Positions 10,922 through 21,996 of a DNA stretch of 42,166 nt are shown piece by piece. Made by a program: the position numbers and the translations under genes. The notes beneath the pieces are model-generated. The model saw only the letters and a list, made by a program, of their open reading frames with translations, had not been told where the DNA came from and made no database searches. Source of the stretch: Fonticula alba (taxonomy: Eukaryota > Opisthokonta > Rotosphaerida > Fonticulaceae); assembly GCF_000388065.1 (NCBI RefSeq), contig NW_009242973.1:2428118-2470283 (forward strand). The letters are read 5' to 3'. Positions within the stretch are counted from its first letter, which is position 1; the number at the start of each line of letters is the position of its first letter.

Positions 10922-13900
10922 TCAGAAGAAGTCATTGAAACTGAGCGAGAGGCCGATCGAGTCGCGATCGCTGCCGGCTGTTGAGGAAAACGAGGCGTCA
11001 GCCGTCCCGGACCCCGACTTCGAGGCGGCAGCTGATTCACCACCAGGACCGGGGGCCTTCCCCCCGCGGCTCGAAGGCGACGGTGAGGCGGGGTGATGGA
11101 TGACCGAATCGGAGAAGAAGCCGGCCGGCGAGGCGGGGCCCCCCTCCTTCAGGCGGCCGGCCGCGGTGGCCGACACCGGCGGCGACAGGGGCGAGTAGAA
11201 GGAGTCCGATTCCGGGGAGAAGCTGCCATCAGCCCCGGCCAGAGAAAGGCGCGAACGTTTGGGCGACCGGGGCCCGACGCCGGCAGCGACAATGGCCGCG
11301 GCCGAAGCGGCGGCAGGCGAGAAACATGGCAAGGCAGAAGGCGGCCCGGGGGAAGAGGCAGACCCGGCTTCGGAGCCGGGCCCCTCGGTCCCAGGTGGCT
11401 CGTCATGAGGGGCCTTGCGCTTGGGCGAGGAGGTGTTGCTGCTTGGCTCGTGGGGGGGCGCCGGTGCCACGGCCAGGTCGCGCCCACTGTCATTGAGCCC
11501 TGGCGAAGTGACCGGAGGAACGGCCACATTGCCGCCAGGAACAGCGACAGTGGCCGTGGTGGCGAGTGGAGAATCCCCCACCACAGCGGTGGCAGGATCC
11601 TCGGTGACAGTGGCAGCACTGTCGGCAACGGCTGTGAGGGTGGTGGGGGAGGGAAGAGCAGGGCTCGCGGCCGTGACGGCCGCAGTGGCCACCACCCCCG
11701 CCAGCTTGGGCACACTCTCCGGGGCGCGGTCGTCGGGCGGTGGCCGCTGCAGGGCCGAAGCGCGCGACTTCGGGGGGCTAAAAGACATGCTCAGTCCACC
11801 GGTGGGCGGCTTGGCTGACACCAGTGGGCTTTCTGACGGCTGCTTCGGCTCAGGCGGGCAAGGCGGCTGTGACTCCGGCAGGGGGCCAGCCGGGGCGCTG
11901 CTGCTGAGGCTGCTGCGGTCGCTGGCACTGCCGGTGGTGCTGGCGGTGCTGACAGCCGACTCTGTGGAGGAGACCGCGAGCAAAGTGGCAGCTGTCGCGT
12001 CACCCGGCGGCATGCTCGACTTGGCAATCGGGAGGTCGGATTCGGGCACGGCCGGCTCCGGCGAGGAAGACTTGGATGCCATGGGGCCCGGCCGCGGCAG
12101 GCCAATGCTATCACGCGAGGGGCGCTGGTCAAAGACCACATCAAACAGGCAAGGGACATCCTTGGCCGCGCGGGCAATCCGTGTCCCGGCACTTTCGTCG
12201 GCCAGCGATGATGAAGCACCACGCAGCCGGGAGACGGCCGGGGTGAGCGGCGCCAGGGTGGTCAGAATATCAGGGACCGGGGCCGAGGTGGACGATTGGC
12301 CGGGCGCGGCTGGTGGCGGTGGCTGGACCGACACACTTGCAGCTGGCAGCTGGGCAGGAGCTGCCGCCATGGCCGGCACAATGGGCTCAGCGGCCGCGGC
12401 CGGGGCCACAGGCGCCTCGGCCGCGGCTGCCGATGCAGCGGGCTCGGGAGGTGCGGCGAGTTTGCCGGTGACCGAGCCCTGTGACGAGGCAAGCGAGGAG
12501 CCCAGGGAAGTCGCTGACGGGCCGCGGCATGGCACCGGCAAAGACGTGGACAGATCATCCACCGACAGCCCTGGAGAGGGGTCGCGCTGACGGGCACCGG
12601 GCTCGCCGCCGGCCAACGGGCCGGATGCCCCGGCACCGACCAGGGAGAACCTGGCCAGTAGCGGCTCCTCGGGGCCAAGGCTACTGTCAAGTGCGGAGGA
12701 GACCAGCGACGCGGTGGTGCTGGGCGGCGCCGGGGGGATGGGCGGCCGGCTGGCGGAGGCGCCAGGGGCATTGCCGGCCGGAGGGCCGCCAGCCAGTGAG
12801 GCGAAGGAATTCGGATGATCGGGCTTGGTTCCCACCTCGTCGAAGATGCGCGGCCGTGGGGCCATCACGCCAAGGCCACCCGGGCGCCGATCGCTCGCCA
12901 ATGTTGGCTCGGGCACGGCGACGCTCGCGCGATTATGGGGAATAGTCAGCTGCGGCCCGGCCGGGCCGCCATGGCGCCCGGGAATCGGCGGCAGGGAAGC
13001 CGCTTCCGGGTCGACGGCCAGTCGAGCCGGGGCAAGACTGATGCCAAACTGCACGCCGGCTGTGGCCGCGCCACCGGAAGAACCACCGGCAGACCCACCG
13101 GCACCGCGTGAACCCATGGTGGGGGCGGCATTTCGCGGCGCAGTGGAGGCCGCTCCGCCAGCACCGGAGGCCGCATTGCGAGATCCCGAGGTGAAAGAAC
13201 GCGACAGAGGCCGACGAGAGCCATGCTGCGGGGGCACCCCAGTGCCCGGTGTCGGACCGCTGGCCGGCATCGATGAAGACAGTCCCGAGCCCGAGGGAGG
13301 CCGGCCGCCGGTGGCGGCCGGACGACCGGCCGTCGGGCCCGTGCTCGAGGAGAGGGACGCCGACCGTTGACGGTTGACTGTGGCCGGGCCGGTAGTGACT
13401 GTGGTGCTCGATGTGGGGCCCGAGCTGGAGGAGAGGGACGCCAAGCGCTGGCGGCCAGCGGCTGCCGGGGCCCCGGTCGAAGAGGAAGACACACGTCCGC
13501 CTGCGGCAGAGCCTGCGGCGGGAGCTTGGCCGGTGGGTGAGCGCCGAGCGCCGGTGCCGCCAGCCCCACCGGGGGCCAGAACGCTCGGTCGACCACGAGC
13601 ACCAGGGCGCCCGGCCGCCGCGGCGCCCTTGGCTGTTGACGCGCCAGCCTCCGCAGCCAGGACATCAGCATACCGCTTGCCGTCCACCAAAAAAGACTGC
13701 CCACGGTCAGCCTCCCAGCGCTCGATCTCAGCCAGGAGGAAGCGCCGGAGCTCCGGCTTGCGCCGGGCCAGGCGCGTGCGCGTGCGCTCCTCTTCCAGAA
13801 GATTGACGCGCGGTCCACCGCGACGGGTAAGGCGCTGAGGGTCCTGGGTCTTTTCCTATGGGTGTGAAGAGACCCGGGAGGAGGGGACATAGAGAGAGGG

Positions 13901-16266
13901 GAGGATGGAAAGAAGGGAGGCAGGGAAGGGGGGGGGGGGGTGCGTCAGCAACTGGTGACACCTTGCCGGCCATCCAAAGGGCGAGAAGCGACCGGTATGA
14001 CGCACCAAAAACAGGCGCTCCTCCTCCAACAGGGCCATATATTCGTTCTTGGCATTGATCAGACTGGCCATCTGCTGGTGCTGCACGCGGACATTCTCCA
14101 CCATATCCTCATGTGCAGTGAGCACATCCTCGGAGATGGTGTCCGCGAAGGCCGGCGGGAAGAGCGTCCGACGCTCGTCCTCCGGAATGTGCATTTCGTC
14201 CCACAGCGAGGCCAGCTCCTGGCGGGCCAACTCCACGAAGGCCGGCAGTCGCTGCAGGCGAATGGCGCGCAGGCGCTCAAGCTCGCGCTCACACTGACGC
14301 CATATGCCAGAGTACATGGCTGGGGTTAGTGGGGGGGAGGGGCGGAGGGCCGACACCGGTACCAGGCAAGACGAGGGAAGGGCGCGAGGAAAGAAGGGCA
14401 CAGCCGGGCACGAACAATGGCAATCGAAGAGGGAGAGAGGTCGCCGGCCGAGGAGAGGATACCCTCGCGCTCCGGGTCGGCCACGTCCAGGGCGTCCCAC
14501 AGACGACCGATGCCACGCAGGAGGGTGGTCTTCTGCTCGCGCAGACGGTCCCGCTCGAGGGTCAAGCGCTCGTGGGTCTGGTCCAGGTGGGCAATCAACT
14601 TCTCGGAGGGCAGCCCATTGGCCGGGCTGCCGGGCTGCAGCAGCAGCCAGTCGAAGGATCCGGCATCCGGCTGGACACCGAGCTCGGTCCACAGAGCAGC
14701 CACTTGGCCAAGAACCTCTTGGATCCGCTGGCTAGAGGCCGCGCGGCGTCCATTCAGTCGGGCCACCTCAGCCTCGAATTCGGCAACCAGACGCAAGCTG
14801 GAATCCCCGGGGCCACTGGCAGGGGGTGAAGTGGCCGCCAGTACCCGAGCGGTATACGCCTCAATGCTGTCCGCCTGGCTGAGAATGTTGCTGACGGCGG
14901 CCACGGGCATGTCGATTTGCGCGGCCAGGTGAACGGCCTCCTGGAAGAGGGCGGTGATGCGGGCCTGGCGCTCGGCAACGCGCTGTGCAATTCGGGCGGC
15001 GGGAGGAGGCGGGGTGAGATTGGCGGTAGAGGAGACCGAGAGACGGGGAAACGGAGGGAAGGGGAAAGGGGGGGGGGTCCTGCGAACGCACAGCACTGAG
15101 CTTGTTGAGCTTTTCCTGAAGGAAGGACAGGCGCCGCTCGATGTTGCCGATGGCGCCGTCGCTGTAGGATGTGCCAGCCGGGTCCTGAGAAGGCGAGTCC
15201 CCCAGGCGGGCAAGCTGCTCGGCGATGGCACTTTGGCAGTGAGCAATCTCATTGAGCATGGCATCGCGCAGGGAAATCCGATCTTGGAGGAAGGCCTTGC
15301 ACGAATCGGCCAGATGCGAATGCAGGGCCTGGACAATGGAGCAGGCGGGCGGGCGGGGGGGGGGGTCAGCAAGACAGGACACTCAAACACATGGGACCCG
15401 TGGGGACCCGTGGGGAGCCGGGGAGGCCGCACCAGGCAGTCGGTCTGGAGGCCGGAGGCGCTCGAGCCAATTTCACTGTGGATGCAGGCCACCTCCTGCA
15501 AGGTTGCCAGGACATGCTCAGACAATGAGTGCATGATGCTGTCACACTCGGCCTGCATGTCGGGCGACAGAGACAAGGCGGTGGCCGCCTCGCCGGGGCC
15601 GCCATCCGCTGTTAGGGAAAATCGACCAAGCCCGGAGGCTGGCGAGGCCAAGGGCGAGGCCACTGGCGAGGCCAAACCCATGGGAGCCAGTGACCCGGCG
15701 CGACTGGCCGGGAGCGATGCCGGATGCGGGTGCAGAGCCGCACCACCGGATCCCGGGGCATACCCGCCGCCAATCGGGCCAGGAGACATGCTGGCGGTGG
15801 CGGCCGCGGCGGCCGCGGCAGCCGCAGCAGCGGCCGTGCGCCCGAAGGACATGTCTTCCTGGGCACCTGCGAAGTGGCCAGCCTGGATATTGAGTCCCGG
15901 GAGGGGGCCTCGACCGGGGAGATGCTGCCCGGCTGCAGGAGCCGCACCCAGCGAGAAGGCGGTCGGGCGCGAGTTGGCAAATGTGTCCAGGCCAAAGGCA
16001 CCGGTGGGGTTGCTGAATGGCATGCCCTCGCTGGGGCCGCTGGGCAGAACCCCGGCGCCTGGGCCGCTGAAGCCGCTGGTCGGCATGGAGTACCGAAGCA
16101 TGCCGACCGTGGCGGTGGCCGCGGTGGCGATGGTCATCGGGGGGTGGCCGCCGCCCGGGAAGGTGGCTGTGGTGCCCTGCTGCGAGGCGCTCAGTCGGCC
16201 AATGTCAGCAATGCTGCTCATTGCCGAAGATAGCCTGTCACCAGCCAGGTGGGGGCGAGGCTGCAT
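10922..16266 (-). CDS. PRC1: PRC1/Ase1/MAP65 antiparallel microtubule bundler with giant tail
   Basis: Microtubule cross-linker of the spindle midzone, required for cytokinesis in the family. Five exons (16266-15433, 15328-15092, 14982-14412, 14319-14006 and 13855-10922) join in frame to 1,629 residues; human PRC1 is about 620. Residues 1-280 are Ala/Gly/Pro-rich with a run of 13 alanines, followed by a coiled-coil dimerisation/rod region. Exon 4 resembles the PRC1 spectrin-like domain (ASLWDEMHIPEDERRTLFPP). At the exon 4/5 junction LLEEERLFL joins EKTQDPQRLTRRGG, the PRC1 signature preceding NLLEEERTRTRL. From about residue 720 to the end the protein is predicted disordered (Ala/Ser/Pro). 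It carries three full CDK consensus sites (SPPK and SPKR twice) beside basic NLS-like clusters (PKRKAP, PKRSR), echoing the CDK/NLS module of human PRC1. The start is uncertain: an upstream in-frame extension to 16473 looks like UTR, and a methionine 15 codons downstream (M16) is also possible. Confidence 0.9.
15794..15838 (-). repeat. GCC/GCG repeat encoding polyalanine in PRC1
   Basis: A GC-rich trinucleotide repeat inside exon 1 of PRC1 encodes a run of 13 alanines. It is in frame and uses mixed alanine codons (GCC, GCG, GCT, GCA), so it is not a pure repeat and is likely more stable in length than the intronic microsatellites. Confidence 0.8.
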
Positions 16267-18424
16267 GTTGATGGGACTCGAGGGGGGTGTGAATGTATGG
16301 GTGGGTGGGTGGGGGGGGGGGGGACTCCCGGGCAGCAGCAAGCCGGCTGAGAGTCGGCGGCCGTGCGGGGCTACGTTGGGCGACGGGCGAGGAGTTCGCT
16401 CGGTAGGCAATGAGAGGGGGAGAGGCGGGGGAGGATACGCGGAAGGATGGATTGGAAACGGGGGCGATGGCACGAGCGGGGGGGGGAGGGGGAGAAGGGA
16501 GGGAGGATACTTCCTGACGGTTTGCCTCCCCGGGTCCGCAGAGGGCCAGGAAAAAAATCCGCCCTCGATCGCGCCCTCCTCCCCGGGAGGGGGGCACCAT
16601 AGCCTTGACCGAGCTGCTTCCGGTCACAGTCGAGGAATGCCCACGGGAGAGGCACCAACGGCCGATCGGACGGTTTTCTCCCCGTCCCCCCCTGCGGCGT
16701 GGTCCGCTTTTCGCCCGTGCCCAGGCAGGCCCGGCCGATCTTGGGCCCTGCGCATGCTTTGGGCGGCCGTTTTGGCCGATTGCGTCCGACGGTGGGACAA
16801 ACCGCCATCGCCCCCCCCCCCCCCCTCGACTACCCCTTTTGCGGCCGACCACACGGAAAGAGCCGCAGGGACAAGGCACAAAGAGGGGGCACTCTCCCAC
16901 GCCCCCCCAGGCGAATCGGCTCTGATCAGATCGTCTGCAGGGCCTCCGGATCCATGGGCGGGCAGGGGACGACGCCTCGACGAGGGGCGCGCCCTGGCGG
17001 CGTATCTCCCGGCGCACCTCCGCTCTGTCCGGCTTCCCCAGCAGCGCACGACTAGAGCCCCCGGCCGTCGCCCAGTTCGGCCCCCCCCCCGCCGCGGGCT
17101 GGAGAGCGTTGGACGGAGGAATTCAAAAGTAACGACTTGAATAATGGCATTCTTCTTCTGCTGAAGGAGTGGCAGTAGACGAGTGCCGATCCAACTGTCG
17201 CGCTCGATCCGCCTGCTGCCGCCGGACTGCGCCCTCTAGCCGGCAAGAAGCCGCGCGAGACGGGCTCCGGGCACATCCTGCCGCTGCCTGACGCTGTGCG
17301 AAAGGGGGACCCGGCGCCCGGAACCCGGGGGGGGGGGGACTTCTCCGCACGCGGAGGGTGCGCTGTGCACGCGCGCATCTGGTCGGCATGCCGAGGCAGT
17401 CCTGTCCCACGCCCGGGGAGGGGCAGGTCGCAATATCACTGCCACTGTGCTGTCGCTCCTTCGCTTGGGGCACCCCCCTCCCCGGGCCGTCTCTAGCGCG
17501 TGGCGCACATCCGCCGGCGGGTGCGAGCCCCCACAAAGGCCCGCAAGGAGTTCCCCCTGCCCCGTGTCGGAGCCAGCGCATCGCTGGAGAAGTCTCCCAC
17601 CCCGGAGAAGGGGAGGGCCCGCTGCATGCTTTGCCGACTGGGCGCCGGGATGGTGCCCTCTCCCCCCCTCCCCCCCCGGAGGCCGCCAACCGTCTGTTCC
17701 CGCAGGAGGCGCGGAGAAGGGTCCCCCTCCCCGGCCTCCTCCCGCGGCTTCCCCCCCCCCCTCCCGCCCCAGCGCATCGGAAAGAACACACCACACCAGA
17801 GAGAAAGGGCACGGCGGGAACAACGAACAAGAAAGGGGGAGGATGTTGTGTGGTAGGCACATTATAGTTGAAAGGGGGCGAGAAGAGAGAGTACTAATGA
17901 ATGGAGTGGGCGGCTACACGTGACGAAGGGCACACACTGAGAGAGGGAGGGGAGAGGAGGAGAGAGGGATGGGGGAGAGGGGGAACACAACGAGAAGGAG
18001 AGAAACACGCGGGCACGCGCGCGCACAGCGGGAGACACACACACACAGACACCGGAGGGGGGGGGAGAGAGAGAATGTGTGTATGTGTGGCGATGGTGGC
18101 GCACACAGGGGAGAAGCCCCATCACCGCGCGGCCTGGGAAAGGGCCGCATCGCGCATGCACGCGCGCGCCTTTGGGGGCGGCACACCTAATACACGCTGT
18201 GTCGACGACACCCCCAAACATCACAGCGACGCCCTGGACACCCCCCCGCAGGCGCACTCGCCATCACGGGGAAGCCACAGAGCCGGACACCCGGAGAGGG
18301 GAGGAGAGGATCCCTGGCGCGCATGTGCGCACGCCAGGGGGGGAGCTCCCCCCCGCCACCTCACCGGCCAACCGGCACGCACAAAGCAACCCTCGCGCGC
18401 GCCGCCGCCGCTGACATCGCCCAT
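16267..18424. other. Spacer between PRC1 and RPS3A, no gene supported
   Basis: Both neighbours are on the minus strand; the right part is the RPS3A 3' flank and the left part the PRC1 promoter and 5' UTR. G- and C-runs lie at about 16309-16322 and 16810-16823. A lower-GC patch at 17115-17180 interrupts GC-rich DNA. Purine-rich and CA-alternating sequence fills 17930-18080. Overlapping frames exist on both strands, but none shows a recognisable protein or a splice pattern like the real genes nearby. Confidence 0.4.
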
Positions 18425-19450
18425 TTAGATGTTGTCAGAGGGGACGGGCTCGACGAAGCCAGAGGAGACGGGGGCACCGGTGTCGTCGGCGAGGTTGTCG
18501 GCGTGGAGCTCCATAAGCTTGGAAGCGTCGAACTTGGGCTTGCGGAGGACCTTGACCTTGCGGAGGAAGACGTTGTGCAGGGGGTAGATGACCTTGCACT
18601 CCTTCTCGATGGTCTTGCCGATGGACTCGGCAATGAGCTTGGCAACGAGCTCCTTGAGGTCGACGGTGGAGACCTCCTTGTTGAGGATCTCGAACATCTT
18701 CTTGCGGATGGCAAGGATCTGGGAGGTCTGAGCGTAGGTGGTCTTCTTGACCTGGTTGGAGCGGCGCTGGGTGAAGCCGATGACGAAGACACGGAGGTGG
18801 TAGCCGTCGGTGGTGCGGACATCGACGTGGGCCTCGATCAGGGAGTGCCACTTGCGGACAAGAGAACGGAGCTTGTCGGTGGTGAGGTCCATACCGTGGA
18901 AGTTGGTCAGGCAGTTGCGGCCCTGGACGTCCTCAAGGCTGAGCTTGATCTTGCGGAAAGAGTGCTCAACATCGGAGGTGAGGTCGGCGAGGGAGACCTC
19001 GACGACGCGGCCCTTGAGACCATCGGAGGCGAGCTCTGTTGTCGAGGGGAGAGGGGGAAGGCGGCGCGAACGAGGGAGAGACGGCGGAAGGTGAGCACAC
19101 GCGACGACGGCGGGCGGGGACACGCCGAGGAACAGGCCGATGCGCGAGAGGGTGGCACAGGGGCTCGCGCACAGGCGCGCGCGCGCGCGCCCGGTCCCCG
19201 ATCCCCCTCCCTCGGCGCATGCACACCTGAGGCGGAGACGCGGAATGGCACAGAGGGGAGGCACAGAAAAAGGGAGAGGTCACGTACTGGTACCGGCGGT
19301 ACGGTTGACCAGAGTCTTGCCGATCTCGCGGTTGGAGAAGGTGGAGGGAGCCTTCAGGTCATACCAGTCCTTGCGGGAGAAGGGGTCGACAACGCGCTTG
19401 CCACCACGGCCCTTCTTGCCCTTGGAGAGACGCTTGTTCTTACCGACAGC
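18425..19450 (-). CDS. RPS3A: 40S ribosomal protein eS1 (S3a); start codon in an upstream exon
   Basis: Small-subunit ribosomal protein eS1, located on the 40S platform near the mRNA exit. The two main exons are 19450-19288 and 19035-18425. The first begins at codon 2 ([17 protein letters not shown]) directly after a CAG acceptor, so the ATG must lie in an upstream exon. The only ATG immediately followed by GT in the 770 bases upstream is at 20223-20221 (ATG then GTTCGA). Joining it gives 258 residues, close to the 264 of human. Other signatures are [28 protein letters not shown] (lysine codon split across intron 2), [16 protein letters not shown] and [18 protein letters not shown]. The C-terminus is shorter and different from the animal form. 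Codon use is more biased than its neighbours (frequent AAG, CTC and GTC), as expected of a highly expressed gene. Confidence 0.96.
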
Positions 19451-20220
19451 CTGAGCGAAAGCGCGAACGAGAGGGAGGAAAGGGGCGTCAGTAACGGCAG
19501 GGCGCATCGGATGCAGATCCTCGAATGTGCATCCGACAAGGAGGGGAGACAGAAGGACAACAGCCCTGGCCGGGCCCGAGAGTGAGAGGCCTCGAGAGAC
19601 GACAGAGAGAGAGAGAGAGGGGCAGAAGGAGGGGTGATCTGTAACCGGACGAGAGGCCAATCCCTCACACGCCCGGGTGTACAGCACCTCGCCCCGGGTG
19701 AGTGCACGCCGTAACTAGCACGCGCTCCTCCGACGCAGCGCCGCGCGCGCACACATACACACACGGAGGCGGCGACATGCGAGGAGGAGCGATTAGCCAA
19801 AGTGTGGAAATGCGCGAGTGTGCACACACACACACACTCAAACAGACTGACGGCGTGGGGACAGGGGCCATGCACAGCACGGCGGCTGTCCGTCTGTCGG
19901 GGCCTTCCTCACCTCGCATCCTCTCTCGCTCGCAAGGAGCCCGGTCAACAAGGAGGCGAGGGGCTCCTGGATCCACGAAGGAAAAGGAGGGCGTGGACGT
20001 TGTCTCGAGGAGATGTGCGTGTGCACGCAGCATGCTCACAGGTCTCTCTCGCTGCCCTACTACTCGGGGGTACTCTCAGCGGCAATCGCTCCTCAGGGGG
20101 GGGGGGGCCAGACGCGGCAGGGTGTGTGTGGGGGGGAAGAGGGCAAAGAGCTTTGGTTGAACAGGAACAGGGACAGGGGGAGGCGAGGGAGGAGAGGGGG
20201 GGGCGCGGGAGAAATCGAAC

Positions 20221-20223
20221 CAT
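20221..20223 (-). CDS. RPS3A: Candidate start-codon exon of RPS3A (ATG only)
   Basis: The ATG sits in AAATATG followed by GTTCGA, which fits the donor pattern used throughout this window (GTNYG). Splicing from here to 19450 would remove a 770-base intron carrying CT and CA repeats. Start-codon introns are common in ribosomal protein genes. A strong GTAAGA-like donor about 60 bases further upstream (near 20283) could instead mark a 5' UTR intron, so this call is tentative. Confidence 0.45.
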
Positions 20224-20619
20224 ATTTGCTCGTTGACAGTGTAAATCAAAGAAAAGAAAACACAATCAAGAGGGTGAGGTCTTACCCTCACGAGGTGGGA
20301 AGCTGCCTGGTCGCCCTTCAGACAGGCCTCCCCTCGGGCCGTCCGCCGCCCACACGCAGGGCTGGGCCCCCCCCCCCCCGCCCCCCGGCTGGCAACAGGC
20401 CCCCAGAGTGTGGGAGACCGGAGCACGCGGGGCTACACACTGTCGTCTGGGTCCCACACCCCGTCTCCAACCCGCCCCCCCCCCCCCCCCGCGACGGGGT
20501 GGAAGGCGGGGCGGGGGGCGGGGGGGCGGTGCACACAAGCATCGTTACCTGCCCCCCGGCCTGGGGAGGACGAGGGGGCCGAGGCGGCGCCCGCGCCCAC
20601 ACGCACACACGCACACACG

Positions 20620-20650
<31 letters not shown>

Positions 20651-21996
20651 GCGCCGCGTCCCCTCGCACACATGGGGCGCATTCGCGCACGCCGTGCCGG
20701 GGGAAACCCGGACCACCCAACTCCGGGGTGGGGGGCAAGGGGGTGCGCACGGGAAAATGAGCCCAACGCCGGCCGGAGTAGCTCGGTCGCAGAGAGCCGC
20801 ACCACCGTCCATCCTTCCTCCCCTCCCGGGGCGGGTGAGAAAAGGCCAGCTCCACATCCCCGCCACACGAGTAGAACATGGGCGATGCAGGGGGGGGGGC
20901 GGTACACCGGCAGCCGCCTGTTGCGCGTGGGGGCTCCTCCCGGCCACCCGGTTGCCTGTTCGCGGGCAGAACACAGCACCATGTCACATGCTCCCCTCCT
21001 CACCGCCCAGGCTCGGCAGACATCCCTTCTTGGGTGCCGACAAGCGGGCCCGAGAGAACCCCAGATGTCCCCCTTCTCCCCGCTGCCAGAGCCCGAGTCA
21101 GGCATGCACACACGCGGCTGAACCAGCCTCCCTGAACGAGGTCGATTGGGAAGACACCTTGTCCGACTCCACCCGCCAGCCACCCCCCTCCGGCGGATAA
21201 CTAACACGGCCTTGTTTCCGTGGTGGCAACAATCAACGTGCGAGCGAGCAAGCACACAGGCGCCACTTCTCAGGTCGCATGCGGGGGGGGGGGGGGTCGA
21301 GCGGGTCCACGGAAAAGGGGGCGTTCATGCCCGTCTTTTTCGAACATCCAAAATTGATGCAATGATATTTGTGTAAAGATAGACACGGAAATCCCAAGTC
21401 ACACCCCAGTCACATGCGCAATGGTGGGTCAGCCGCTCGGCCCTTGTGAAAGTGGTCCTTCTCCCTGTCTCCGTGCCGTTTGTCCAAACATCCAACCCGA
21501 GCCCGATATGGTTAATCCCCCTCGGATCACATCTTCCTGGGGAGCGGGGAGCGGGGAGCAGGGCGCGAGGAGCGGGGGGGAGGGGGGGGGACAGGCATAT
21601 GGGAACCGTCGCAGGTGGAGTATCAGCTCGGCCGGCCACAAAATGGTCCTGGAATGGGCCCGGCGCCGCCCTCCGGTGTATCCCTCTTTCCCGGGGACTC
21701 GGGGCCGGACCTTGGCTGGATTGTTTAGGCCGGCCAGTGGGGCTGCGTCACAGACGGGCATCTTGCCTCGGAGTGAGGGAATCCTCCTCGCCCGGCTCTG
21801 TGTGTGTGGCATGCCGTCCTGATGCACGCGCGATTCCCATGATGGTTTTGGGTGCAAGCATCTGAGCCCTTGAAAAGCCCGGCGATAACCCGCCCCGGTT
21901 GAGCCACCGCGATCTACCTTGATTTTGCTCCGCTGCTCCCCTCCCCCCTCTCCGCCTCCCCCCTCTCGCGTATCTGGCCACTCTCTTGCATTTGCC
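20224..21996. other. Divergent intergenic region between RPS3A and the DUF4442 gene
   Basis: This should carry promoters for both RPS3A (minus) and the DUF4442 gene (plus). It contains C-runs at about 20369-20380 and 20476-20490, a CA/CG alternating tract at 20598-20650 and a G-run at about 21281-21294. A clear AT-rich patch lies at 21330-21400. The final 80 bases before 21997 are pyrimidine-rich. No conserved protein or RNA gene was recognised. Confidence 0.4.

Noticed and set aside
19451-20220. Box C/D snoRNA in the RPS3A intron, as in animals
   Set aside because: No TGATGA/CTGA pair with flanking complementarity was found on the sense strand.
20205-20240. tRNA B-box-like GGTTCGATTTC on the minus strand
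   Set aside because: No matching A-box or cloverleaf upstream; the site fits better as ATG plus a splice donor of RPS3A.
20013-21200. 395-codon open frame on the plus strand upstream of the DUF4442 gene
   Set aside because: It spans C-runs and a CA repeat (giving His-Thr repeats) in a divergent promoter region, with no conserved motif.
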